The notes: generated by a model not told the origin, from the sequence alone. DNA of 64,000 nt from Streptomyces sp. NBC_01264 (GCF_026340675.1 NZ_JAPEOX010000001.1:4774001-4838000), one strand, 5' to 3'; positions 9,509-20,182 are shown, numbered from the stretch's first letter. Numbers and translations: made by a program.

Positions 9509-10753
9509 ATGAAACTCAGCGGCTGGTGGAAGAACCGCAGCAGCGCGGGGAAGGTCGAGCTGTACACGCGCTGGTCGTTCCACTTCTTCGTGGTCATCGA
9601 GATCGTGTCGATCGGACTGGTCGCACTGGGATCGATGGTCGAGAAGACCGCCCCGGCGCTCGCGGTCACGCTCTTCCTGATGGTGTGCGCGCAGTCCGTG
9701 CTCGTCGGCTTCCTCTCCTCCCGGTCGATCGACTGGATCCTGGGCCGGCGCGAGCGCCCGGTGCGGCTCGCGGTCGCCGTCACCGCCGTGACCGCCGCCG
9801 CCTCCCTGGGCGTCCTCGGCGCGCGCGCGGCGGGCCTCGTCACCGGCCCGAGCGTGGCCCCGACCCTGGTGGTCGGCATGACCTGCTTCACCAGCGGCAC
9901 GCTCGTCCTGTGCCTGCGCAAGGTCCGGCACATGCGCTACGTGGCTCCGGCCGCCGCGGCCTTCGTCGGCCTGGCGTCCCTCGCCTTCGGTGTTTCGGCG
10001 GGCGAATCCGCCGGTCTGGCCGTCGGGGTGGTGCTGACCAGCGCCTTCCTCTGCTTCGCCTGCGGGTTCTCCGGCTGGCTGCTCGACACGGTGTACGAGC
10101 TGGACCGGGCCCGCGAGGTCCAGGCGCAGCTCGCGGTGGCCGAGGAGCGGCTGCGGTTCGGCCGGGACCTGCACGACGTGATGGGCCGCAACCTGGCGGT
10201 GATCGCCCTCAAGAGCGAGCTTGCCGTACAGCTCGCGCGGCGCGAACGCCCCGAGGCCGTCGACCAGATGATCGAGGTGCAGCGGATCGCCCGGGAGTCC
10301 CAGAAGGAGGTCCGCGACGTGGTCCGCGGCTACCGCGAGGCGAACCTCGCGGTGGAGCTGGAGGGTGCGCGCGGGGTCCTGCACGCGGCCGGGATGGAGT
10401 GCCTGGTCGAGTACGAACGGGGCCACGAGCTGCCCGCCGAGGCCCAGTCGGCGCTCGGCTGGGTGGTGCGCGAGGCGACGACGAACGTGCTGCGGCACGG
10501 CGACGCCCGCAGTTGCGCGATCCGGCTGACGGCGGGTCCCTCGGGCGCGCTCACGCTGGTGGTGGAGAACGACGGTGCCCCCAAGGCCCCGGCCGGGCCG
10601 CCGGGCTCGGGGCTAGCGGGGCTGCGGGAACGGCTCGCGGTGCTGGACGGCACGCTGGAGGCCGGGCCGGTGGAAGGCGGCCGGTTCCGGCTGATGGCGC
10701 AGATCCCCGGCCCGGCGGCCGGTCCGATCCGAGAACTGGAGGCGCGGGCATGA
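9509..10753 (+). CDS. DesK/NarL-type sensor histidine kinase
   Basis: 414 aa. Four or five hydrophobic segments span residues about 22-195. The HisKA_3 dimerisation/phosphoacceptor helix is FGRDLHDVMGRNLAVI with His222, and a compact HATPase_c domain has REATTNVLRHGDA (N box) and GSGLAGLRERL (G box). Such kinases sense membrane or envelope state in many actinobacteria; the signal here is unknown. ATG 9509 is preferred to the upstream ATG/GTG options because the earlier extension overlaps the palindrome. The stop overlaps the response regulator start (ATGA). Confidence 0.92.
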   Translation: MKLSGWWKNRSSAGKVELYTRWSFHFFVVIEIVSIGLVALGSMVEKTAPALAVTLFLMVCAQSVLVGFLSSRSIDWILGRRERPVRLAVAVTAVTAAASLGVLGARAAGLVTGPSVAPTLVVGMTCFTSGTLVLCLRKVRHMRYVAPAAAAFVGLASLAFGVSAGESAGLAVGVVLTSAFLCFACGFSGWLLDTVYELDRAREVQAQLAVAEERLRFGRDLHDVMGRNLAVIALKSELAVQLARRERPEAVDQMIEVQRIARESQKEVRDVVRGYREANLAVELEGARGVLHAAGMECLVEYERGHELPAEAQSALGWVVREATTNVLRHGDARSCAIRLTAGPSGALTLVVENDGAPKAPAGPPGSGLAGLRERLAVLDGTLEAGPVEGGRFRLMAQIPGPAAGPIRELEARA

Positions 10754-11361
10754 CCCCCGTACGCGTACTGCTGGCCGACGACGAGCACCTGATCCGGGGC
10801 GCGCTCGCCGCGCTGCTGGGACTGGAGGACGACCTGCTGGTCGTCGCCGAGGCCGCCTCGGGGCCGGAGGCGCTCGCGATGGCGCGGGCCCACCGGCCGG
10901 ACGTGGCGGTGCTGGACCTGCAGATGCCGGGGGCCGACGGTGTGAGCGTGGCCACATCCCTGCGGGCCGAACTCCCCGACTGCAAGACCATGATCGTGAC
11001 CAGCCACGGCCGGCCCGGGCACCTGAAGCGGGCCCTGGCCGCCGGCGTACGGGCCTTCGCGCCGAAGACCGTATCGGCGCAGCGGCTGGCCGAGCTGATC
11101 CGGACCGTGCACGCCGGAGGCCGTTATGTGGACCCGGAGTTGGCTGCCGACGCGATCAGCGCGGGCGACTCCCCGCTGACCGCCCGCGAGGCCGAGGTGC
11201 TGGAACTGGCCGGGGACGGGGCGCCGATCGCGGAGATCGCGGAGCGGGCCTCGTTGTCCCCGGGGACGGTACGGAACTACCTGTCCTCGGCGGCCACCAA
11301 GCTGGGGGCCGAGAACCGGCACACGGCGGTGCGTCTCGCACGGGCCCGGGGTTGGGTATAG
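10750..11361 (+). CDS. NarL/LuxR-family response regulator
   Basis: 203 aa. Receiver domain with the acidic pair D10-D11, phosphoacceptor D56 in VLDLQMPG, conserved Thr in IVTSHG and Lys in FAPKTV. The C-terminal LuxR-type HTH reads LTAREAEVLELAGDGAPIAEIAERASLSPGTVRNYL. It is coupled to the kinase by a 4-nt overlap. The TAG stop is part of a TATAGT box that probably serves the tRNA-Gly just downstream. Confidence 0.94.
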   Translation: MTPVRVLLADDEHLIRGALAALLGLEDDLLVVAEAASGPEALAMARAHRPDVAVLDLQMPGADGVSVATSLRAELPDCKTMIVTSHGRPGHLKRALAAGVRAFAPKTVSAQRLAELIRTVHAGGRYVDPELAADAISAGDSPLTAREAEVLELAGDGAPIAEIAERASLSPGTVRNYLSSAATKLGAENRHTAVRLARARGWV

Positions 11362-11362
11362 T
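11357..11362 (+). promoter_or_regulatory. -10-like box overlapping the regulator stop codon
   Basis: TATAGT lies 24 nt before the tRNA-Gly at 11386 and includes the TAG stop of the response regulator. No good -35 hexamer is visible. Confidence 0.4.
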
Positions 11363-11385
11363 AGTTCTCGCGCTACGGCGCACCT

Positions 11386-11458
<73 letters not shown>

Positions 11459-11468
11459 CAGTAGTGAA

Positions 11469-11499
11469 GAAGTCCCGGTCCTCGGACCGGGACTTCTTT
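11469..11499 (+). terminator. Terminator after tRNA-Gly copy 2
   Basis: GAAGTCCCGGTCC-TC-GGACCGGGACTTC followed by TTTC. Confidence 0.85.
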
Positions 11500-11520
11500 C
11501 GTTTCCGGACCCGGGCCGCA

Positions 11521-11560
11521 CGGTGAAGGGGCCCCGTTTCCGGGGCCCCTTCACCGTTTT
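11521..11560. terminator. Terminator at the purC 3' end, possibly bidirectional
   Basis: CGGTGAAGGGGCCCCG-TTTC-CGGGGCCCCTTCACCG, followed by TTTT on the plus strand. It lies immediately beyond the purC stop on the minus strand. Confidence 0.85.
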
Positions 11561-11564
11561 CGCC

Positions 11565-12467
11565 TCAGGCCCAGGTCTGGCCGGTGAGGCGCTCGTAGGC
11601 CTCGACGTAGCGGGAGCGGGTCTGCTCCACGACCTCCTGCGGGAGGGCGGGCGGCGGGAGTTCGCCCTTGGAGTCCCAGCCGGAGGCGGGGGAGGACAGC
11701 CAGTCGCGGACGTACTGCTTGTCGAAGGACGGCTGGCTGTGGCCCGGCTCCCATAGGTCGGCCGGCCAGAAGCGGGAGGAGTCCGGGGTCAGCACCTCGT
11801 CGGCGGCGACCAGGCTGCCGTCCTTGTCGAAGCCGAACTCGAACTTGGTGTCCGCCAGGATGATCCCGCGGTCGCGGGCGATGTCCCGGGCCCGGCCGTA
11901 GACGGCGAGGGTGGTCTGGCGCAGCAGGGCGGCCGTCTCGGCGCCCTGGGTACGGGCGACCTCCTCGTAGGAGACGTTCTCGTCGTGCTCGCCGACCTCG
12001 GCCTTGGCGGCCGGAGTGAAGATCGGGCCGGGCAGCTCGGAGCCGTCGACCAGGCCCTCGGGCAGGCCCAGTCCGCAGACCGTACGGGTCTTCTCGTACT
12101 CGGCGAGGCCCGAGCCGGTCAGGTAGCCGCGGGCCACGCACTCGACGGGGACCATGTCGAGGTTCCGGCAGACCAGGGCGCGGCCGGCCCAGTCGGCGGG
12201 GGCGCCGGCGGGCAGCTCGGTGCTGATGACGTGGTTCGGGACGAGGTCCGCGAGCTGGTCGAACCACCACAGGGAGAGCTGGGTCAGGATCCGGCCCTTG
12301 TCCGGGATCTCGGTGGGCAGCACCCAGTCGGCGGCGGAGATGCGGTCGCTGGCGACCATGACTAGATGGCCGTCCTCGTCGCGGTAGAGGTCGCGGACCT
12401 TGCCGGTGTGGAGGTGGACGAGGCCGGGCACCTGCACCGGCTCGGGCTTTTCGACGAATCCGGGCAC
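11565..12467 (-). CDS. purC: SAICAR synthetase
   Basis: 300 aa. Condenses CAIR with aspartate in purine synthesis. Typical blocks: GKVRDLY near residue 23, [43 protein letters not shown] and [15 protein letters not shown] 12467 has AGGGAGA at suitable distance. It stands alone between a double terminator and the divergently unrelated gene behind it. Confidence 0.96.
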   Translation of the reverse strand: MPGFVEKPEPVQVPGLVHLHTGKVRDLYRDEDGHLVMVASDRISAADWVLPTEIPDKGRILTQLSLWWFDQLADLVPNHVISTELPAGAPADWAGRALVCRNLDMVPVECVARGYLTGSGLAEYEKTRTVCGLGLPEGLVDGSELPGPIFTPAAKAEVGEHDENVSYEEVARTQGAETAALLRQTTLAVYGRARDIARDRGIILADTKFEFGFDKDGSLVAADEVLTPDSSRFWPADLWEPGHSQPSFDKQYVRDWLSSPASGWDSKGELPPPALPQEVVEQTRSRYVEAYERLTGQTWA

Positions 12468-12544
12468 GGAGTCTCCCTGTGGTTCTGTACGAGCGCGCGG
12501 CCCATTCTCCCGTACCGGTTCGCGAACAGGGACAACGGGTCCGG

Positions 12545-14032
12545 TCAGTCCCGCTTGCAGATCCGGTCGAGGAGATTGGCGGTGGCCCGCTGGACCCGCT
12601 CGTCCACGTGCCCGGGGCGGTCGAGGGCCGGGGACCAGGCGAAGGTTCCGGACGCGAAGACGAGCGCGCCGCTGGGGGCCCGGTAGAGGGAGGTCTCCTG
12701 GTGGCGGCGGTGGCCCTCGCCGTCCTCGTACGGGGAGTGCGCGAGCAGGATCCGGCTCTGGTGCTCGGGGAGCTGCGTGCGCGGGAAGTACCGGTCGGCC
12801 TCGCCCGCGACCAGGCCGGGGAGCTCGTCGTTCTCGGCGGCGCCGGTGGAGTCCCAGAGCCAGTGCGTGGAGTTGCGCACGATGAGCGGCGCGGGCTCGG
12901 GGACCCGTCCCGCGTACTGGATGCCCAGCAGTTGCTGCTCCGGGCGGTCCACCTCGCGCCAGAGGCTGGGGCGGCCGGGGCCGCGGCGTTTTCGGCACGT
13001 GAGGAGCCGGTCGTCGACCCCGGAGGGCGAGGGGGAGAGCTCGACCTGCCAGTACATGGTGTTGGCCGAGAGGAAGACGAGCGAGGTGCCGTGGTCGCGG
13101 GCGCGCTCGACGGTGCGGCGCATGGGGCCGGACCAGTACTCGTCGTGGCCGGGGAAGACCAGGCCGCGGTAGCGGGTGGGGTCGACGCGGCCGGCGTGCA
13201 GGTCGCGGGCGTCGGCGTAGGCGAGGTCGTAGCCGTAGCGCTCGGCCCAGCGGATGAAGTCGTAGGCGTGGCCCACGTGCAGGGGCAGGCCCGCGCCGGC
13301 GTAGGGGCGGTCGAAGGAGACCGTGATGGCGGCGTCGCGCTCGCCGAGCAGCCGGCCCTCCTCGTCCCAGGCGTGGTAGAGGCTCGCGCCCGTTCTGCCG
13401 TCCTCCGGGTAGAGGTTGTAGGCCTGCCAGGTGATGTCGGGCAGCAGGAGCAGCAGATCGGCCGGGTGGTCGTCGCGCACCGTGAAGGGGATGTGCGAGC
13501 GGTATCCGTCGGCGGTCGTCAGCACCGCCACGTAGGCGCCGACGCTCCAGTACGAGGGGACCTGGAGCCGCCAGGAGAGCCACCAGTGGTGGCAGGAGAC
13601 GGTGCGGTCGGCGGTCAGGGGCGCCGGCTGGACGATGCCGGAGAGCCGGGGACTGGTGGTGATCTTGGAGGCGCCGTCGCCGCCGTAGTGCCCGATGCGG
13701 TAGACGTCCACGGAGAACTGCTGGGGCGGGTCCACGGTGATGTGGAAGTCGATGGCCTCACCGGGCGCGACGGCTCCGGTGGAGGCGAACCCCTTGATCT
13801 GCCGGTGCACGTCGTCGGCGGTGCGGGGGCCGCCCGCGCCCCGGGCGCGGGGGATCTGCTGCCCCGGCCCGGCGGCGACCGCCGGGTCCACGTACCAGGG
13901 CACGACCTGGCCGTTGTCGTCGTAGTAGAGCTCGCTCCCCCGGAACCACGGCAGGGGGCCCTGGCCGAAGGGATCGGTCACCGCGTGCGCGAGCGCACCC
14001 GACTCCCAACGCCTGATCTGCTCCGCACCCAT
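12545..14032 (-). CDS. N,N-dimethylformamidase beta-subunit-like protein
   Basis: 495 aa without a signal peptide. The middle and C-terminal regions ([73 protein letters not shown]) match the pattern of the DmfA2 C-terminal domain family, which has a glutamine-amidotransferase-like fold. Real DMFase also needs a small alpha subunit, which is not seen nearby, so the substrate is uncertain. ATG 14032 has GGAGGGGAG upstream. Confidence 0.75.
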   Translation of the reverse strand: MGAEQIRRWESGALAHAVTDPFGQGPLPWFRGSELYYDDNGQVVPWYVDPAVAAGPGQQIPRARGAGGPRTADDVHRQIKGFASTGAVAPGEAIDFHITVDPPQQFSVDVYRIGHYGGDGASKITTSPRLSGIVQPAPLTADRTVSCHHWWLSWRLQVPSYWSVGAYVAVLTTADGYRSHIPFTVRDDHPADLLLLLPDITWQAYNLYPEDGRTGASLYHAWDEEGRLLGERDAAITVSFDRPYAGAGLPLHVGHAYDFIRWAERYGYDLAYADARDLHAGRVDPTRYRGLVFPGHDEYWSGPMRRTVERARDHGTSLVFLSANTMYWQVELSPSPSGVDDRLLTCRKRRGPGRPSLWREVDRPEQQLLGIQYAGRVPEPAPLIVRNSTHWLWDSTGAAENDELPGLVAGEADRYFPRTQLPEHQSRILLAHSPYEDGEGHRRHQETSLYRAPSGALVFASGTFAWSPALDRPGHVDERVQRATANLLDRICKRD

Positions 14033-14196
14033 ACCGCTGCTCCCCTCCCTCGCTCCCCCGAACGCCGCGACCGGCCCCCAGCACATCACATAACGCACGC
14101 ACTCCGTCACCCTTCGTCGCGAAAACTTCAACGGGGATCCCGGATGGGCCCGGCCCTGGGACCAGGGGTGCCAGGGGTACCGGACGGCCCAAAGGC

Positions 14197-15795
14197 CTAG
14201 ACCAGGCGGACCGGCTTCTCGGGGCGTACGCCGACCTCCGCGAGCCAGTCCCGGAGCGGGCCGGGGTCGCGGTCCTCCACGAGCGACAGCACCGGTCCGG
14301 CGAGATCGGCCCGCCGCACCCCGGCGACCAGCAGGACCGGACCGTCCAGCCAGTCCAGCCCGGGCTCGCCTCCCGCGGAGTCGACCGCGGCGCAGCACAC
14401 CAGCGCCACGACGTGGTCCGCCAGCAGGTCCCGGCCGCTGCGCGGGGCCTCCAGCGGGAACAGCGGCAGCGCGTCGGCCCCGCGGCCCGCGGCGGCCGCC
14501 AGGGCGGGCACGGCCTCCCGCGCCAGGTCACCGCTGAGCCGGCCCGCCAGGGCGTCGGCATCGGCGTCCGCGAGGTGGATCAGGACCCGCTCCACCGTGG
14601 AGGCGGCGGGCCCCGGCGAAGCCGACAGCGCGTCCAGGGCGGCCAGCAGGCGGGCCGCCTCCGTGCGCCATTTGCGGTCGACGACCTCTTCGGGATAGGC
14701 CGCCCAGTCCACCGGCGACCAGTCCGGCCCGGCCTCGGCGGGGCCGCCGTGGAACAGCCGCGCGGCCAGCAGCGAGGCGGCCTCGTCCACCGCGCCCGGC
14801 TGGTCCAGCAGATCGCACGCCGGGCGCTCGCCCAGCCGGGAGGCGAACCCGTCGGCCAGCCGGTCGCGCCGGGACAGCTCGGTCAGCGCGGAGACGACGC
14901 CCGCGTCCAGGTGCGCGGGCCAGCGGCCCATCCGCCAGGCGGGCAGGGCGACGCGGGTCAGCAGCCGGTCCCAGCCGGCGTACGCCAGCCCGACCTGCTC
15001 CTGGGCGACGATGCGCAGCGCGTAGTCCACACCCTGTGCACGGTCCGAGGCGGCGGCGGCGACCCCGCGCTCCATCTCGGCGGCGTCCACCCGGCACAGC
15101 CGCAGCAGCAGCCGCGCGGGGGCGGCGATCCAGCCGAGGAAGGGCCGGCCGCCCACGTCCACGGCGGCGTCCAGGCCCCGTACGAATCCGCGCGCATCGG
15201 CTATGTCCGGGTGCGCGGAGGGTCCCGTACCGGCGACGACGGGCGCGAGGACGGCGCGGAGTTCGGCGACCCTCATCCACCACAGGAACGGCGAACCGAT
15301 CACCAGCACCGGGGCGGCGCCGGGCTCGCACTCCGGGCCACCGGCCGTACCGGATATGCGGGTGCCGGTCCGGCGGTGCGCCGGGTGCGTGCGGTCCTCC
15401 AGCCAGCTGTCGCAGTCGGGGGTCAGGGCTATCGCGGAGGGCGCCGGAACGTCCATCCGGTCCGCCAGGTCCCGCACGAGCCGGTAGAGATCGGGGGCGG
15501 CGGATTCCGACAGCGGCACGGTCGGGGTCATGGCGGGGCTGGCCCGCAGCACGACGGCGGCGAAGATCCCGCCGACGAGCAGGACGAACGCGGCGACGGC
15601 GCACACCGCGAGGGTCACGGCCGGCCAGGGGTCACCGGCGAGCCGGCCCGTCATGCGGGCGCTCACCAGCACCACGGCCACGGCGGCGGGCAGCAGCCCG
15701 ACGGCCAGTGCCCTGCTGCGCACACGCAGCACGGCCAAGGCACGGGAACGCGCGGACGGCGTACCCACTTCAGCGATCGAACTGGTTCCGGACAC
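14197..15795 (-). CDS. Membrane protein resembling an M48 peptidase without its HEXXH motif
   Basis: 532 aa. Two transmembrane segments (residues about 30-48 and 60-85) are followed by LYRLVRDLADRMDVPAPSAIALTPDCDSWLE and PVLVIGSPFLWWMRVAELRAVLAPVVAG, which align by pattern with the M48 segment that normally ends AELRAVLAHELGH. Here the zinc ligands are replaced (APVVAG), so it is probably catalytically dead. A long Ala/Leu-rich helical C-terminal half follows. GTG 15795 is the only start with GGTGAGG upstream. The family call is inference from layout. Confidence 0.65.
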   Translation of the reverse strand: MSGTSSIAEVGTPSARSRALAVLRVRSRALAVGLLPAAVAVVLVSARMTGRLAGDPWPAVTLAVCAVAAFVLLVGGIFAAVVLRASPAMTPTVPLSESAAPDLYRLVRDLADRMDVPAPSAIALTPDCDSWLEDRTHPAHRRTGTRISGTAGGPECEPGAAPVLVIGSPFLWWMRVAELRAVLAPVVAGTGPSAHPDIADARGFVRGLDAAVDVGGRPFLGWIAAPARLLLRLCRVDAAEMERGVAAAASDRAQGVDYALRIVAQEQVGLAYAGWDRLLTRVALPAWRMGRWPAHLDAGVVSALTELSRRDRLADGFASRLGERPACDLLDQPGAVDEAASLLAARLFHGGPAEAGPDWSPVDWAAYPEEVVDRKWRTEAARLLAALDALSASPGPAASTVERVLIHLADADADALAGRLSGDLAREAVPALAAAAGRGADALPLFPLEAPRSGRDLLADHVVALVCCAAVDSAGGEPGLDWLDGPVLLVAGVRRADLAGPVLSLVEDRDPGPLRDWLAEVGVRPEKPVRLV

Positions 15796-16104
15796 GGCCG
15801 GACCTCACCCCCTCTGCCATGCGGCGGCGTTGCTCACTCCCCCACTGTGACACCAGCCACTGACATCGCAATGCCGGTGGGCCATGTGCCGGAATGAGAG
15901 CCGGAATGCTTGCGCCGCACCATAGTTGGGGCGCGGGCGGACGTCAGGCAGACCGGGTGACGATCACCCGATGGAATGGCTTTGGGTAAAGCTGGGTGCG
16001 TTCGAACGCGGCTGGATGCACTCGCACGCGAGCATGCGCGCGGGCCCGGCCGCACCGAGTGCGCACCGGGCCCGCTTGCGTCGAATCGCGCTGAACGCCG
16101 CCGG
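15796..16104. other. Intergenic gap with two hairpins
   Basis: 309 bp without a gene. It contains a short dyad GGGTGA-CGA-TCACCC (15955-15969) of unknown role and the strong purD-side hairpin listed separately. No promoter was assigned. Confidence 0.5.
16040..16075 (-). terminator. Terminator beyond purD
   Basis: GCGGGCCCGG and CCGGGCCCGC form a 10-bp stem, with an inner TGCGC/GCGCA-like pairing, 30 bp after the purD stop. Confidence 0.65.
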
Positions 16105-17358
<1,254 letters not shown>

Positions 17359-17418
17359 GCCATGAAGACTAGCCCGCGCACCCGGGTGCCCTTCGTGCGG
17401 GCACCCAAGTCGGACCCC

Positions 17419-19653
17419 CTAGTCGTTCGTGTATTCCTCTACAACGGTGGCCCCGAGCTCGCGCACGATCAGGTCGTGTCCACTCAGTGCGGTGTCCACC
17501 AGGTCCGGGTCGTCGGCCTCCGCGACGTCGTCCTCGGGGGCGACCGGCGGGGGCGCCTGGTGGGTGGGCTGCTGGTGCTGCTGGGGCTGGTGCTGCTGGT
17601 ACGACTGCTGCGGCTGCTGGGATTGCTGCGGCTGCTGCGGCTGCTGCTGGTACGACTGCTGGGGCTGCTGCGACTGCTGGGGCTGCTGGTACGACTGCTG
17701 CGGGGCCTGCTGGGCCGGCGGCTGGTTGTAGGCGGGCGCGGGCGGAGCTCCGTAGGAGGACGCGGAGACGGGGGCCATGGGCTGGGCCCCGCCGCCGACC
17801 ACGGCCTCGATCTTCCAGCTGACCTGGAACTGCTCGGCGAGCACCGCCTTGAGGACGTCCTCGCTGCCGCTGCTCGCGAAGTTGTCGCGGGCTCCGGCAT
17901 TGGGGAAGCCCAGCTGGAGGGTGGTGCCGTCGAAGCCGGCGACCTGGGCGTTCTGGCTGAGCAGGATCCAGGTGAAGCGGCGGCGGTTCTTGACCGCGTC
18001 CAGGACGGCCGGCCACATGGCCTGGATCTGCCCGGCGCCGGCGGCCATGCCGGGGTCCGGCACGGCGTGCGCGGCAGCGGTCGGGGCCGCGGGGGCCTGG
18101 GCAGGTGCCACCGGCGCGGCTGCGGGAGCCGTCGGGGCGCCGGGCGTGGCCGCGCCGGGCCAGGCACCGGGGGCGCCGCCACCGGGCTGCGCGGCACCGG
18201 GCCAGGCACCGGCGGCCGGAGCCGGGGCCGCGGGGGCGCCGGGGGTGGCCGCGCCGGGCCAGGCACCGGGAGCGGGGGCCGCGGCCGGAGGAGCGGCGGC
18301 CGGGGCCACGGGCTCGGGCGGAGCCACGGGGGCGGAGGCGGGGGCCTGGTGCGCGGGAGCCTGGTGCACCGGAGCCGGCTGCACGGGGGGCCGTACCGCC
18401 GCGGGGGCCATGGCGTGGGCCTCCGGCCCGGGTACGTAGCCCATGGCGGGGGCGGCCGGGGCCGCGGCGAAGGCGGCCGCGGCGGCGGAGGCCGCACCAC
18501 CGCGCTCCAGCCGGTCGAGCCGCGCCTGCACGGAACGCTCGTCGTCGAAGGCGGCGGGCAGCAGCACGCGGGCGCAGATCAGCTCCAGCTGCAGCCGGGG
18601 CGAGGTGGCTCCGCGCATCTCCGTGAGCCCCGTGTTGACCAGGTCGGCGGCCCGGGACAGCTCGGCGGCCCCGAAGACGGAGGCCTGGGCCTGCATCCGC
18701 TCGACCACGTCGTTCGGGGCGTCGATGAGCCCCTTCTCCCGGGCGTCGGGCACGGCGGCCAGGATCACCAGGTCGCGCAGCCGCTCCAGCAGGTCGGCGA
18801 CGAAGCGGCGCGGGTCGTTGCCGCCCTCCACCACCCGGTCCACGATCTCGAAGGCGGCGGCCCCGTCCCCGGCGGCGAACGCGTCCACGACTGCGTCCAG
18901 AAGGGTCCCGTCGGTGTACCCGAGGAGCGAGGTGGCCATGGCGTACGTCACACCCTGGTCGGCGGCGCCGGCCAGGAGCTGGTCCATGACGGACATGGAG
19001 TCACGGACGGATCCGGCGCCGGCCCGCACGACGAGCGGCAGCACGCCCTCCTCGACGTGGGCGCCCTCGCGGCCGCAGACCTCGCCGAGGTAGTCCCGCA
19101 GGGTGCCGGGGGGCACGAGCCGGAAGGGGTAGTGGTGCGTCCGGGACCGGATGGTCCCGATGACCTTCTCGGGCTCGGTCGTGGCGAAGATGAACTTGAG
19201 GTGCTCCGGCGGCTCCTCGACCACCTTCAGCAGGGCGTTGAAGCCCGCCGGGGTGACCATGTGCGCCTCATCGATGATGTAGATCTTGTACCGGCTGGAG
19301 GCGGGCCCGAAGAAGGCCTTCTCGCGCAGGTCACGGGCGTCGTCCACACCACCGTGCGAGGCGGCGTCGATCTCGATGACGTCGATCGACCCCGGCCCGT
19401 TGCGCGCGAGGTCCTTGCAGGACTGGCACTCACCGCAGGGCGTGGGCGTGGGGCCCTGCTCACAGTTCAGGCAGCGGGCGAGGATGCGCGCGCTGGTGGT
19501 CTTGCCACAGCCTCGCGGCCCGCTGAACAGGTACGCGTGATTGACCCGGTTGTTGCGCAGGGCCTGCATCAGCGGGTCAGTGACATGCTCCTGCCCGATG
19601 ACCTCGGCGAACGACTCGGGGCGGTAGCGGCGGTACAGCGCAAGGGACGACAC
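17419..19653 (-). CDS. dnaX: DNA polymerase III subunit gamma/tau
   Basis: 744 aa clamp-loader ATPase. Walker A GPRGCGKTT at residues 45-53, zinc-module Cys 61-79 (CEQGPTPTPCGECQSC), Walker B IIDEAH and arginine-finger region TTEPEKVIGTIRSR. Domain III ends near residue 370; then come an Ala/Pro linker with GAWPGAA repeats, a conserved C-terminal tau-like domain (RRRFTWILLSQNAQV), and a Gln/Pro/Ser tail. GTG 19653 begins 7 nt after a TAACCT box and has no Shine-Dalgarno, so the message may be leaderless. No frameshift signal for a shorter gamma form was found. Confidence 0.95.
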   Translation of the reverse strand: MSSLALYRRYRPESFAEVIGQEHVTDPLMQALRNNRVNHAYLFSGPRGCGKTTSARILARCLNCEQGPTPTPCGECQSCKDLARNGPGSIDVIEIDAASHGGVDDARDLREKAFFGPASSRYKIYIIDEAHMVTPAGFNALLKVVEEPPEHLKFIFATTEPEKVIGTIRSRTHHYPFRLVPPGTLRDYLGEVCGREGAHVEEGVLPLVVRAGAGSVRDSMSVMDQLLAGAADQGVTYAMATSLLGYTDGTLLDAVVDAFAAGDGAAAFEIVDRVVEGGNDPRRFVADLLERLRDLVILAAVPDAREKGLIDAPNDVVERMQAQASVFGAAELSRAADLVNTGLTEMRGATSPRLQLELICARVLLPAAFDDERSVQARLDRLERGGAASAAAAAFAAAPAAPAMGYVPGPEAHAMAPAAVRPPVQPAPVHQAPAHQAPASAPVAPPEPVAPAAAPPAAAPAPGAWPGAATPGAPAAPAPAAGAWPGAAQPGGGAPGAWPGAATPGAPTAPAAAPVAPAQAPAAPTAAAHAVPDPGMAAGAGQIQAMWPAVLDAVKNRRRFTWILLSQNAQVAGFDGTTLQLGFPNAGARDNFASSGSEDVLKAVLAEQFQVSWKIEAVVGGGAQPMAPVSASSYGAPPAPAYNQPPAQQAPQQSYQQPQQSQQPQQSYQQQPQQPQQSQQPQQSYQQHQPQQHQQPTHQAPPPVAPEDDVAEADDPDLVDTALSGHDLIVRELGATVVEEYTND
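17571..17715 (-). repeat. Gln-rich coding repeat in the dnaX tail
   Basis: CTG-rich imperfect repeats encode iterations of QQPQQSYQQ and QQSQQPQQ near the DnaX C terminus. All length changes by whole codons would keep frame. Confidence 0.75.
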
Positions 19654-19673
19654 GTATACGAGGTTATCCGGGC

Positions 19674-19689
19674 CCACCGACAACGGTGG
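19674..19689. promoter_or_regulatory. Dyad upstream of dnaX
   Basis: CCACCG-ACAA-CGGTGG, perfect 6-bp arms, 21 bp before the dnaX start codon, in the expected promoter zone. Confidence 0.35.
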
Positions 19690-19705
19690 CCCGCAGACCC
19701 GCCAG

Positions 19706-19777
19706 GTCCGCCGTGGGCGCCAAGTCCGCCGTGAGCGCCCGGTCCACCGTGAGCGGCCACTCCGCCGTGAGCGCCCG
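19706..19777. repeat. Four tandem 18-bp repeats between ffs and dnaX
   Basis: Units at 19706, 19724, 19742 and 19760 follow GTCCGCCGTGAGCGCCCG with two to four differences each. Their function is unknown. Eighteen bp is a multiple of three, but the open frame through them has no gene-like features. Confidence 0.85.
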
Positions 19778-19837
19778 GTTTCCCGCGGTCCTCTGGCTAA
19801 GCGGCCCGGCCGGCCCGACCCGTCCCGGAACGCAAAG

Positions 19838-19931
19838 CGCCCCCCACGCACCCGCCAGAGCCCACTTACCCTTGCTGCCTTCCGGCCCTGGGGGAGTTGG
19901 GTGAGATAGCGCCACGTGAGGGGCTGGGCCC
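19838..19931 (-). ncRNA. ffs: Signal recognition particle 4.5S-type RNA
   Basis: On the minus strand the core reads CCCCCAGGGCCGGAAGGCAG followed by CAAGGGTAAGTGGG. This is the universal SRP helix 8: GCC-GGAA-GGC tetraloop with the AGG/AGCA internal loop. Outer segments CCCCTCACG and CGTGGGG pair to close the rod. The ends are estimated from pairing. It lies upstream of dnaX in the same direction, a usual Streptomyces arrangement. Confidence 0.88.
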
Positions 19932-20070
19932 CACCCTAGCGGATGCGGGGCCCCGGAATCGACCCGCACCCCGACCCGGACCCCGACTCAGACCCCGACC
20001 CGGATCCCCGCCGGAGTCCCCCGACGATCACGTTCGCGAGCACCCCTCAACGTCTTGTATTGTTTGCCCC

Positions 20071-20158
20071 GGAGGATTCGCCTAGTGGCCTAGGGCGCAC
20101 GCTTGGAAAGCGTGTTGGGGGCAACCCCTCACGAGTTCGAATCTCGTATCCTCCGCCA
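20071..20158 (+). tRNA. tRNA-Ser(GGA) with encoded CCA
   Basis: Acceptor GGAGGAT/ATCCTCC, anticodon arm CACGC-TTGGAAA-GCGTG (anticodon GGA), long variable arm GTTGGGGGCAACCCCTC and T-arm with GTTCGAAT. CCA is at 20156-20158. Its 3' part is duplicated at 25417, marking it as the integration site of an island. Confidence 0.95.
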
Positions 20159-20180
20159 TTGCTCTCACCGGGCAATACGT
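20103..20180 (+). repeat. attL-like repeat (3' part of tRNA-Ser plus flank)
   Basis: 78 bp from the anticodon loop of tRNA-Ser through the flank ending AATACGT, identical to 25417-25494. After one mismatch another 10 bp match. Confidence 0.92.
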
Positions 20181-20182
20181 TG

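Noticed and set aside
12479..14200. 573-aa plus frame opposite the dimethylformamidase-like gene
   Set aside because: Shadow frame rich in Gly/Ala/Val/Arg; the minus strand has the coherent protein.
17429..17731. Cys/Trp/Gly-rich frame opposite the dnaX tail
   Set aside because: By-product of CTG/CAG repeats; no independent coding signal.
17419..19653. Programmed frameshift for a short gamma form of DnaX
   Set aside because: No slippery A-run with a following stem was seen at the expected position.
19706..19777. CRISPR array
   Set aside because: The 18-bp units are contiguous with no spacers, and no cas genes are nearby.
19664..19969. 101-aa minus frame over the 18-bp repeats and SRP RNA
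   Set aside because: Overlaps the SRP RNA and has no ribosome site; periodic residues come from the DNA repeat.
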